A program made the position numbers and the translations under genes. Positions 16,240-24,087 of a DNA stretch of 25,941 nucleotides are shown one piece after another (the first letter of the stretch is position 1; each line of letters begins with the position of its first letter). The notes under the pieces are model-generated. The model was not told where the DNA came from. It was given only the letters and a program-made list of their open reading frames with translations, and did not search any database. Location: NCBI GenBank assembly GCA_050261495.1, contig JBLNDI010000009.1, positions 1 through 25,941 of the forward strand, given 5' to 3'. The stretch is from JBMNKL01 sp050261495 (GTDB lineage Bacteria; Bacillota; Clostridia; Acetivibrionales; DTU013).

Positions 16240-17403
16240 ATGGCAAGTTTTGATGATTTGTCCTCTTTATTGAAGCAATTTGTGAAGAATGGGATTGCAG
16301 GGTGCGGCTGCGCAGTCGCAAAAAACGGAAAAACTTTATATCAGGGGTATTTCGGTTACGCTGACCTGGAAGAGAAAAGACCGGTTACCGAGGATACGGT
16401 GTTCCGGCTGTTTTCCATGACCAAGGTAATAATATGCACGGCTGCGATGATGCTGTTCGAAAGAGGAAAATTTCTTCTGAATGAACCAGTATACGAGTAT
16501 TTTCCGGAATACAGGGATACCCAGGTGCTTGACGTGGGACATGACGGCGGCATTCGTACCAGGAAGGCTAAAAACCCCATGCTGATCAAGCATGCGTTTA
16601 CCATGTCCGTCGGCATGCCTTACCCGATCGCGAATTCACCGACAGCCGCCGAGATGGCAAAAGTAATAGACGGATTGGAAAGAAAATATGGAAAGTATGA
16701 TATTGTTACAGAAGTAAAAGCGATGGGCAGCGTACCGGTAGCGTTTGATCCGGGTACGCACTGGTTATACGGTTACGGGCACGATATTATCGCAGGTCTC
16801 ATACAGATGGTGTCGGGGAAAACTGTCGGGCAGTTCCTGCAGGACGAAATATTCGGCCCCCTCGGAATGAAGGACACTGCTTACAGGTACCGGGACGGAA
16901 TTGAAGCAAGAATGGCTTCCTGCTATCGCAGGGAAGAAAACGGTACGATGACGAAAATACCGGGCATGTTTGACAAGTTTCATCAGCCCGACGCTTTGTA
17001 CGAAGCCGGAGGCGCGGGGCTTTATTCCACGGTGGGTGATTACCTGAAATTTTCACAAATGCTGGCGAACGGCGGCAGTTATAACGGGGTAAGGATCATC
17101 GGCAGGAAAACGATAGATCTGATGAGGCAAAACCATTTAAACGAAGTCCAGCTGAAGGAATTCACCAATTCATATCTGGCCGGGTACGGTTACGGCCTGG
17201 GAGTGAGGACCCTGATGAGTACGGCCGAAGGGCATTCGAACGGCTCGGTGGGAGAATTCGGCTGGTCCGGGATGCTGGGCACATATGTGTCCATTGATCC
17301 GAAGGAAGGTTTTTCTATCGTATATATGCATCAGATGTTTCCGAACATGGAGGAATATCACCATCTGAGGGTACGGGCTGTTGCCAACGGCTGCCTGGAA
17401 TGA
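16240..17403 (+). CDS. Serine hydrolase, beta-lactamase/class C-like (possible carbohydrate esterase)
   Basis: A 387-residue protein of the serine beta-lactamase-like superfamily (PF00144-type) without a signal peptide. The nucleophile motif S-x-x-K is FSMTK with Ser59 and Lys62, in the typical context TVFRLFSMTKVIICTAAMML. The second motif region WLYGYGHDIIAGLI has Tyr177 at the place of the YxN tyrosine, but reads Y-G-Y rather than Y-S-N. The C-terminal GEFGWSGMLGTYVSIDPKEG corresponds to the third (KTG/HxG-like) region. Members of this superfamily include esterases, D-peptidases and transesterases. Lying among xylan and arabinan enzymes, a sugar-ester hydrolase is plausible, but that is inference. 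The ATG at 16240 is favoured for GGGAGA seven bases upstream; ATG 16225 lacks a ribosome site. Confidence 0.82.
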   Translation: MASFDDLSSLLKQFVKNGIAGCGCAVAKNGKTLYQGYFGYADLEEKRPVTEDTVFRLFSMTKVIICTAAMMLFERGKFLLNEPVYEYFPEYRDTQVLDVGHDGGIRTRKAKNPMLIKHAFTMSVGMPYPIANSPTAAEMAKVIDGLERKYGKYDIVTEVKAMGSVPVAFDPGTHWLYGYGHDIIAGLIQMVSGKTVGQFLQDEIFGPLGMKDTAYRYRDGIEARMASCYRREENGTMTKIPGMFDKFHQPDALYEAGGAGLYSTVGDYLKFSQMLANGGSYNGVRIIGRKTIDLMRQNHLNEVQLKEFTNSYLAGYGYGLGVRTLMSTAEGHSNGSVGEFGWSGMLGTYVSIDPKEGFSIVYMHQMFPNMEEYHHLRVRAVANGCLE

Positions 17404-17503
17404 TTGCTGAATGGTTGAAAGCGGCATGACCCGGCGTATATTGTTACGGGACATGAAGAATATAAATGGCGCAGATAAAACTATTAGGCAAGGGGTTGAA
17501 AAT

Positions 17504-19111
17504 ATGAGTAAGGAATTGCAGGTTATAAGGGATTCCATTATCAACGGGAGAACGGCAATCGGAATCGAACTGGGGTCGACACGCATCAAAACCGTTCTGA
17601 TTAGCGAAGATAACATGCCGATCGCTTCCGGAAGCTACGATTGGGAAAACAGTTATGTCAACAACATCTGGACTTACAGCCTGGAGGATATCTGGAAAGG
17701 CGTGCAGGGAAGCTACCGGGCAATGGCCGACAGCGTTGCGGACAAGTATGGCGTGCCTGTCAGGAAGGCGGGCGCAATCGGCATCAGCGGCATGATGCAC
17801 GGTTACATGGTTTTTGACAGGGACGGAAAGCTTTTAACCCCGTTCAGAACCTGGCGCAACAATATAACCGGGCAGGCTTCCGAAGCCCTGACGCAGCTTT
17901 TCAACTATCCCATACCGCAAAGATGGAGCATTGCCCACCTTTACCAGGCCATGCTTAACAAGGAAGAGCATTTGCCGGAAATTTCACTGATGACGACGCT
18001 GGCGGGTTATATCCACTGGAAACTGACGGGACGGAATGTGCTTGGCATCGGCGAGGCTTCGGGTGTTTTCCCTGTGGACATGAAGACGGGGGATTACAAC
18101 CGCGATATGATAAGGCAATTTAACGAACTGGCGGTTCCATGGAATCTTTCGTGGCGCTTGGAGGACATACTGCCGGGCATTCTTCCGGCGGGGGAACAGG
18201 CCGGCGAGCTTACTGCGGAAGGCGCACGCCTCCTGGATGTCACCGGCATGCTGGAGCCGGGAATCCCGTTCTGTCCCCCGGAAGGCGACGCGGGAACAGG
18301 AATGGTGGCTACAAACAGCGTGGCGGTCAGGACCGGCAACGTATCCGCGGGAACGTCGGTTTTTGCGATGATCGTGCTTGAGAAGGAGCTGTCCGGGGTT
18401 CATCCGGAGGTTGACCTTGTGATGACGCCTTCCGGAAAACCGGTGGCCATGGTGCATTCCAACAATTGCACGTCTGATTACGACGCGTGGATCGGCTTGT
18501 TTGCCGAAGCCCTGAAAGCCCTGGACGTGAATGTAAGCAAGCCCAGGCTCTACGACGCCTTGCTGGGCGCCGCTTTGAAGGGCGACCCTGACTGCGGGGG
18601 CTTACTGGCATACGGTTATATTTCCGGCGAACATATCACCCATTTTGAGGAAGGCCGTCCATTGTTTGTGCGTTCCTCAAACAGCAGGTTCAACCTGGCC
18701 AATTTCATGAGGGTCAACCTTTATGCCGCATTAGGGGCATTGAAAACCGGAATGGATATCCTGATGAAAAAAGAAGCTGTAAAAGTGGACCGGATGATGG
18801 GACACGGCGGTTTCTTCAAAACCAGGGAAGTTGGACAGAGGATTATGGCGGCTGCTGTCAACGCTCCGGTATCTGTCATGGAGACGGCGGGAGAAGGCGG
18901 AGCGTGGGGTATTGCCCTACTTGCGTCATATATGGCAAACAAGGCTGAAAACGAAACCCTGGAGGACTTCCTCGGACAAAAGGTTTTCGCCGGGATGCGC
19001 GTAAGCACCGTTGCACCGGATCCTTCGGATGCCGCCGGGTTCAACGAGTTCATGAAGCGCTATGAAAAAGGGCTGGTTATTGAAAGAGCGGCAGTCGAAA
19101 ATCTGAAATAA
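17504..19111 (+). CDS. FGGY-family pentulose kinase (xylulokinase/ribulokinase-like)
   Basis: A 535-residue sugar kinase of the FGGY/actin-like fold. It would phosphorylate a ketopentose with ATP in the cytoplasm, giving D-xylulose-5-P or L-ribulose-5-P for the pentose phosphate pathway. The first phosphate loop is AIGIELGSTRIKTVL (Glu where many members have Asp). GMMHGY at 96-101 corresponds to the MHG sugar-contact motif of xylulokinases, and PPEGDAGTG places the catalytic-base candidate at Asp262. The C-terminal adenosine-binding part includes MMGHGGFFKTREVGQRIMAA and GEGGAWGIALLA. The ATG at 17504 has AAGGGG eight bases upstream; an in-frame ATG at 17411 would add 31 residues before the fold begins. 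The MHG motif leans toward xylulokinase, but the arabinofuranosidases next door make ribulokinase equally plausible. No isomerase is in the window. Confidence 0.85.
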   Translation: MSKELQVIRDSIINGRTAIGIELGSTRIKTVLISEDNMPIASGSYDWENSYVNNIWTYSLEDIWKGVQGSYRAMADSVADKYGVPVRKAGAIGISGMMHGYMVFDRDGKLLTPFRTWRNNITGQASEALTQLFNYPIPQRWSIAHLYQAMLNKEEHLPEISLMTTLAGYIHWKLTGRNVLGIGEASGVFPVDMKTGDYNRDMIRQFNELAVPWNLSWRLEDILPGILPAGEQAGELTAEGARLLDVTGMLEPGIPFCPPEGDAGTGMVATNSVAVRTGNVSAGTSVFAMIVLEKELSGVHPEVDLVMTPSGKPVAMVHSNNCTSDYDAWIGLFAEALKALDVNVSKPRLYDALLGAALKGDPDCGGLLAYGYISGEHITHFEEGRPLFVRSSNSRFNLANFMRVNLYAALGALKTGMDILMKKEAVKVDRMMGHGGFFKTREVGQRIMAAAVNAPVSVMETAGEGGAWGIALLASYMANKAENETLEDFLGQKVFAGMRVSTVAPDPSDAAGFNEFMKRYEKGLVIERAAVENLK

Positions 19112-19218
19112 AGGTTAATCGAAAAAATCATGCATTAGTATTGCAACTGACAAAATACAATAAAGGCAACATAACATAAAAAACAATACAATTATATGCG
19201 AAAGGATGGCACTGAGAA

Positions 19219-20697
19219 ATGACGCGTTTAATTTTGAATGCCGATGTAAGGAAAGGGAAAATCAGCAAAACGATTTACGGGCACTTTTCCGAGCATCTCG
19301 GGAGATGCATATACGGGGGGATTTGGGTCGGAAAAGATTCTCCCATACCCAACATCGACGGGATACGCAATGACGTTATAAACGCGCTGCGCGAGATAAA
19401 AATACCTGTCCTCAGGTGGCCCGGGGGATGCTTTGCCGATGAATACCACTGGATGGACGGGATTGGCCCTTACGAGCAGCGTCCTAAAATGATCAACACC
19501 CACTGGGGCGGGGTAGTGGAGAACAACCATTTCGGAACCCACGAGTATTTCAGGTTTTGCGAGCTTACCGGAGCCGAACCGTATATCTGCGGAAACGTGG
19601 GCAGCGGCACCGTGCAGGAAATGCAGCAATGGATAGAATACATAACTTTTGACGGTGAATCGCCCATGTCCAACCTGAGGAAAGCCAACGGAAGGGAAGA
19701 GCCATGGAAACTGACTTACTTCGGCGTGGGCAATGAAAACTGGGGATGCGGCGGGCATATGAGACCCGAGTATTATGCCGACGAGTACCGGAGATATGCT
19801 ACATACATCAGGAATTTCAGCGGGAACAAGGTGTACAAGATAGCCTGCGGTCCGAACTCCAGCGACTACAAATGGACAGAGGTGCTGATGAAGATGGCCG
19901 GAGACATGATGCAAGGGCTGAGCCTGCATTACTACACGGTTCCGGGACCCGACTGGAACAGCAAGGGCCGGGCGACGGAATTTGACGAGAACAAGTGGTT
20001 TGATACGCTTAGGAAAACCCTGCGCATGGAAGAACTGGTAACGCGCCATTCCGCCATTATGGACCAGTATGACCCTGATAAGAAGGTCGCGCTTATAGTG
20101 GATGAATGGGGCACATGGTACGATGTCGAACCCGGAACAAACCCCGGATTCCTGTACCAGCAGAATACGCTGCGCGACGCGCTTGTTGCCGGGATCAACC
20201 TCAACATCTTCAATAACCACTGCGACAGGGTGAAGATGGCAAACCTTGCCCAGACGGTCAACGTGCTGCAGGCTGTTATTCTGACCGAAGGTGAGAAAAT
20301 GGTTCTTACGCCCACGTACCATGTTTTCAACATGTACAAGGTACACCAGGATGCCGAACTGCTGTCGGTCTCACTTGAAAGCGACGAATACCGCTCCGGG
20401 GAAAAATCGATCCCGCAAATCAGCGCTTCGGCTTCAATAGACAAAGATGGTAAAATCCACATATCGCTGTGCAACCTGAGCCACGAGGAATCGGCCGATA
20501 TTGACTGCTCGCTGAGAGGATGCAAGGTTTCTGCAGTAAGCGGGACTATTCTTACCGCTCCGGCCATGAACGCGCACAATACCTTTGAGAACCCGGACAA
20601 CATAAAGCCGGAAGTCTTCAAAGGCGTAACCCTGAAGGACGGCAGCATTCATGTATCGATGCCGCCCAAGTCGGTGGTAGTGCTGGCTGTTGCGTGA
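19219..20697 (+). CDS. abfA: GH51 alpha-L-arabinofuranosidase
   Basis: A 492-residue intracellular exo-enzyme that removes alpha-linked L-arabinofuranose from arabinoxylan or arabinan oligosaccharides with retention of configuration. The GH51 hallmarks are all present: IYGHFSEHLGRCIYGGIWVG near the N-terminus, acid/base Glu173 in GVGNENWGCGG, and nucleophile Glu296 in LIVDEWGTWYD. The C-terminal beta-domain (about 370-492) ends in PPKSVVVLAV. Length is normal for AbfA proteins (about 500) and no signal peptide exists. The ATG at 19219 has AAAGGA about 13 bases upstream. A 107-base AT-rich gap precedes it without a convincing promoter. It is followed after 47 bases by the GH127 gene, an alpha/beta arabinofuranosidase pair. 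Confidence 0.95.
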   Translation: MTRLILNADVRKGKISKTIYGHFSEHLGRCIYGGIWVGKDSPIPNIDGIRNDVINALREIKIPVLRWPGGCFADEYHWMDGIGPYEQRPKMINTHWGGVVENNHFGTHEYFRFCELTGAEPYICGNVGSGTVQEMQQWIEYITFDGESPMSNLRKANGREEPWKLTYFGVGNENWGCGGHMRPEYYADEYRRYATYIRNFSGNKVYKIACGPNSSDYKWTEVLMKMAGDMMQGLSLHYYTVPGPDWNSKGRATEFDENKWFDTLRKTLRMEELVTRHSAIMDQYDPDKKVALIVDEWGTWYDVEPGTNPGFLYQQNTLRDALVAGINLNIFNNHCDRVKMANLAQTVNVLQAVILTEGEKMVLTPTYHVFNMYKVHQDAELLSVSLESDEYRSGEKSIPQISASASIDKDGKIHISLCNLSHEESADIDCSLRGCKVSAVSGTILTAPAMNAHNTFENPDNIKPEVFKGVTLKDGSIHVSMPPKSVVVLAVA

Positions 20698-20744
20698 TTT
20701 CAGCATAATTTTATATAAATTCGAGTATGCGAGGGGTGGGAACA

Positions 20745-22592
20745 ATGGGTCCCTTATACAAAGATTCTCCCTATGATGCAGTTAAACTGCTGCCGGGAAT
20801 GCTCAGCAAAAAAGTGGAATTGAACCGCAGGTACATATTGAGCCTTGACACTGAAAATTTGCTCAGGAATTACTATCTTGAAGCAGGCTTATGGAGCAGC
20901 AGCAACAAGCCCGAGAATATACACTGGGGCTGGGAATCCCCGACATGTCAGTTAAGGGGCCATTTTCTCGGGCACTGGCTGTCTTCTGCCGCAAGGGTGT
21001 ACGCTGCGTCAGGCGATCCCGAGGTGAAGGGGAAGGCTGACAGGGTTGTTTCCGAGCTGGCCAGGTGTCAGAAAGAAAACGGCGGCGAGTGGGCGGGGTC
21101 CATCCCTGAAAAATACCTGGATTGGGTCGCAAAAGGGAAACAGGTATGGGCGCCGCAGTATACCATACATAAGACCTTTATGGGGCTGCTGGATATGTAC
21201 AAGCTTGCAGGAAACAACCTGGCGCTGGATATAGCTGTTTCATGGGCGAACTGGTTTTACCGGTGGTCGGGGAAATTTACCAGGGAGCAATTTGATGACA
21301 TCCTAGACTGTGAAACCGGCGGAATGCTGGAGATCTGGGCTGATCTTTATGAAATCACCGGGCGGAACGAGTTCCGTGAGCTATTGCATAGGTATTACAG
21401 GCGTCGCCTTTTTGACCCCTTGCTTGAAGGCGTCGACGTTCTTACCAATATGCACGCGAATACCACGATACCGGAGGCGCTGGGAGCGGCGCGCGCCTGG
21501 GAAGTGACGGGCGAACAGCGCTGGAGGGATATTGTCGAGGCCTACTGGAAAACAGCCGTAACCGAACGGGGCACATATTGCACGGGAGGCCAGACCTGCG
21601 GTGAAATATGGACGCCTCCGCATGCCATGTCCGCAAGGCTGAGCGATAAAAACCAGGAGCATTGCACTGTGTATAACATGATGCGGCTTGCCGAATTCCT
21701 TTTCAAGTGGACGGGGGACGCAAGTTATGCGGATTATTGGGAGAGAAGCCTGTATAACGGCATTATGGCGCAAGGATACTGGCAAGGCTTTTCACCCAGC
21801 GGCACCGATAGCGAATACCCGCAGGAAGGTTTAATTTGCTATTTCCTGCCTCTCCGGTCAGGCTCACGGAAGAGATGGGGCTCACATACCCATGACTTCT
21901 GGTGCTGCCATGGCACTCTTGTTCAAGCCAACGCAACGCATACCAGGGGCATATATTACGAGAGTCCCGATGGAGTAGCCATATGCCAGTATATTCCTTC
22001 CGAGTTGAAATGGAATAAAGACGGGACCGGTGTGACCATCCGGCAGAATATTGACAGCAGGTCGGGCGGCTGCAATGCTGTCAACATATTGAACGTGGAA
22101 GTCATGCACAGGCCTATGCTGCTGAAAGTAGATTTTGCGGTTATGTGCGAAAAACCCGCGGAATTTGAACTGAAGTTCAGGATTCCATGGTGGATAAAGG
22201 GCAAAGCCAGGATTTTTGTCAATGAAGCGGCGCAAGCCATAGAATGCGGGCCATCAGGCTTCCACGCAATAAAAAGGGTCTGGGAAAACGATGTTGTTAC
22301 GCTGGAATTTGACAAAGGGCTTGCAACCTGTCCCCTACCGGACAACCCCGAGGTAGTCGCATTTATGGAGGGTCCCGTGGTCCTTGCGGGATTGTGCGAT
22401 GAGGACAGGATTATATACGGCGATAAAGAGAGGCCTGAAACCATACTCATACCTGATAATGAAAGAGAATGGGGCAATTGGGTAACAAGCTACAGGACAT
22501 ACGGGCAGGACAGGAATATCCGCTTTAAGCCTCTTTATGATATAGGTTATGAGAAATACAGCGTATATTTTGAGGTCAGGGAAAGAAAGTAG
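20745..22592 (+). CDS. GH127 beta-L-arabinofuranosidase
   Basis: A 615-residue GH127-type enzyme (formerly DUF1680), which removes beta-linked L-arabinofuranose using a zinc-bound cysteine nucleophile. The metal site described for Bifidobacterium HypBA1 (Glu338, Cys340, Cys417, Cys418) is matched by QEHC (Glu305, Cys307) and DFWCCHGT (Cys387, Cys388), making Cys387 the predicted nucleophile. The N-terminal two-thirds is an (alpha/alpha)6 barrel with motifs such as GHFLGHWLSSAARVYA and YTIHKTFMGLLDMYKLAG; the remainder is beta-sandwich (FRIPWWIKGKARIFVN). There is no signal peptide. The start at 20745 is chosen because GAGGGGTGG (20731-20739) precedes it, whereas ATG 20727 lies before that site. 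Beside GH51 it would complete arabinofuranose removal in both anomeric forms. Confidence 0.92.
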   Translation: MGPLYKDSPYDAVKLLPGMLSKKVELNRRYILSLDTENLLRNYYLEAGLWSSSNKPENIHWGWESPTCQLRGHFLGHWLSSAARVYAASGDPEVKGKADRVVSELARCQKENGGEWAGSIPEKYLDWVAKGKQVWAPQYTIHKTFMGLLDMYKLAGNNLALDIAVSWANWFYRWSGKFTREQFDDILDCETGGMLEIWADLYEITGRNEFRELLHRYYRRRLFDPLLEGVDVLTNMHANTTIPEALGAARAWEVTGEQRWRDIVEAYWKTAVTERGTYCTGGQTCGEIWTPPHAMSARLSDKNQEHCTVYNMMRLAEFLFKWTGDASYADYWERSLYNGIMAQGYWQGFSPSGTDSEYPQEGLICYFLPLRSGSRKRWGSHTHDFWCCHGTLVQANATHTRGIYYESPDGVAICQYIPSELKWNKDGTGVTIRQNIDSRSGGCNAVNILNVEVMHRPMLLKVDFAVMCEKPAEFELKFRIPWWIKGKARIFVNEAAQAIECGPSGFHAIKRVWENDVVTLEFDKGLATCPLPDNPEVVAFMEGPVVLAGLCDEDRIIYGDKERPETILIPDNEREWGNWVTSYRTYGQDRNIRFKPLYDIGYEKYSVYFEVRERK

Positions 22593-22640
22593 TAGCTTTT
22601 GATGAAGTTTAAAATATAACATAAGAAGGAACGATTTATA

Positions 22641-23927
22641 ATGAAAAACATATTGAAAAAATTCCAATTGCTGCGCACTCTTGTCGAGTTGCGCGGCAAT
22701 TCTCGTGCCTGCATTTACACTGAACCCATGTGGGGCCTTTCCATGAACCTGTGTTTGCCTTATGCAACTGTATATATGCTTACTTTCGGCATGAGCGACG
22801 TACAGGTGGGGATTGTCGCTTCGATTAACATGTTTTCCCAGATGATTTTTGCGTTTTTATCAGGCGCAATTATTGATAAAATGGGACGCAGGAAGAGTAC
22901 CGCAATCTTTGATTTCCTGGCCTGGAGCCTTCCCTGCCTTATATGGGCGTCCAGCCAGGGCTTTTGGTTTTTTGTCGCAGCTGCGCTGCTTAACGGTCTG
23001 ATGAGGATACCCACGGTATCCTGGGATTGCCTGCTGGTGGAAGACGCTCCAAAAGATAAAATAACACAGATATATTCATGGGTTATAATAGCCGGCAACA
23101 TGTCCGCGCTGTTTGCGCCGATATCTTCAATCCTGGTGGCAAAGCTGACGCTGGCCCCGGCTATTCGAATACTCTATATCAACGCATTTATTGTAATGAC
23201 TGCTAAAATCCTGATTTTAAATAAGTTTTCGACTGAAACGAGCGTCGGCAAAATCAAGCGCGAGATGTCCCGCAATATGCGATGGAGCGAGATGCTGTCC
23301 GGGTATAAAAGCGCATTGTTAAAGATACGGAATTCTTCAGGTACCATATTTGCCATAATCATCAGCATATTGGTAGAGGTTGTCGGCAGGCTCGGAATGA
23401 CTTTCTGGCAGATCATTGTCTCGCGCCGCATTGGCGTTCCGGATACATTATTGCCCATCTTTCCGATGGTACGCAATATATTGTCTATTATTCTTTTCTT
23501 CACGATTATCTCAAAAGTCAGGCAATCGGACCTGAAACGGCCTCTGTACGGAGGGTTCTTCAGTTTAGTATTCAGTTACATAATACTGATTTCAATTGCA
23601 AACATTGGCGTGTGGGGATATGTATTATTAACGGTTTCAATAATTTTTGACTCGCTGGCCTTTTCTGTTTTGGGTACTCTCAGGGAATCGCTGGTGGCTA
23701 TTTATGCAGACCCCGAGGAGCGTTCGGGAATTATGGCCATACTTCAGACCACCGTAATGCTGGTGAGCGTGCCTTTTGGATATATAGGAGGGCTTTTGAG
23801 CGATATATCAAGAATATTGCCTTTTGTTCTGAGCATCACATTGTTGTTGCTGGGCGTCCTGACAACCGCGCTGTTTTATCGTCAACCCGCCGTCATCCGG
23901 AGACCTGAAAATGCCGGAGAAAATTGA
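22641..23927 (+). CDS. MFS transporter, substrate unknown
   Basis: A 428-residue polytopic membrane protein with about 12 hydrophobic segments. The loop between helices 2 and 3 has the MFS signature GAIIDKMGRRKSTAIFDFLA (compare G-x3-D-x-x-G-R-R). A basic central cytoplasmic loop (KIKREMSRNMRWSEMLSGYK) divides the two halves. AAGGA precedes the ATG. It starts 48 bases after the GH127 gene, suggesting co-expression. Being within a sugar locus it may import arabinose-containing disaccharides or free pentose, or export excess sugar; no sequence feature decides the cargo. It does not carry the signatures of drug efflux pumps that I would recognise. Confidence 0.85.
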   Translation: MKNILKKFQLLRTLVELRGNSRACIYTEPMWGLSMNLCLPYATVYMLTFGMSDVQVGIVASINMFSQMIFAFLSGAIIDKMGRRKSTAIFDFLAWSLPCLIWASSQGFWFFVAAALLNGLMRIPTVSWDCLLVEDAPKDKITQIYSWVIIAGNMSALFAPISSILVAKLTLAPAIRILYINAFIVMTAKILILNKFSTETSVGKIKREMSRNMRWSEMLSGYKSALLKIRNSSGTIFAIIISILVEVVGRLGMTFWQIIVSRRIGVPDTLLPIFPMVRNILSIILFFTIISKVRQSDLKRPLYGGFFSLVFSYIILISIANIGVWGYVLLTVSIIFDSLAFSVLGTLRESLVAIYADPEERSGIMAILQTTVMLVSVPFGYIGGLLSDISRILPFVLSITLLLLGVLTTALFYRQPAVIRRPENAGEN

Positions 23928-24002
23928 AAACGGGCGGACTGACGGCGGGAGCGTCCGCAGCACGTATACGACGCGGCATACGGTGCATCAGATATTTAAG
24001 GT

Positions 24003-24031
24003 TTGCGGTCCGGTTTAAAGTAATATATAAT
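24003..24031 (+). promoter_or_regulatory. Candidate promoter for the two-component genes
   Basis: TTGCGG (24003-24008) and perfect TATAAT (24026-24031) have a 17-base spacer and lie 57 bases before the response-regulator ATG. The -35 box matches at three of six positions, the -10 fully. The same 160-base gap holds a short GC-rich hairpin (GCGGAC 23934-23939 with GTCCGC 23953-23958) after the MFS gene but no T-run. The two-component genes may thus be transcribed separately from the enzyme block. Confidence 0.5.
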
Positions 24032-24087
24032 AATTATTGGTTATTGCAATGTAAATATATGGCACGTCTGTTATAAGGTGAGACAAT

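Noticed and set aside
19147..19175. Possible promoter CTGACA-N17-CATAAC before the GH51 gene
   Set aside because: The -10 box is poor, and the AT-rich gap offers many such weak matches; read-through from the upstream kinase gene is simpler.
19228..20346. Long open frame of 372 codons on the minus strand
   Set aside because: It lies wholly opposite the GH51 gene, whose catalytic motifs are intact. Its translation is Val/His/Pro-rich with no recognisable domain, and no ribosome site is evident.
23934..23958. GC-rich hairpin after the MFS gene considered as an intrinsic terminator
   Set aside because: The stem is only six base pairs and no T-run follows; it is mentioned only as part of the 23928-24087 gap.
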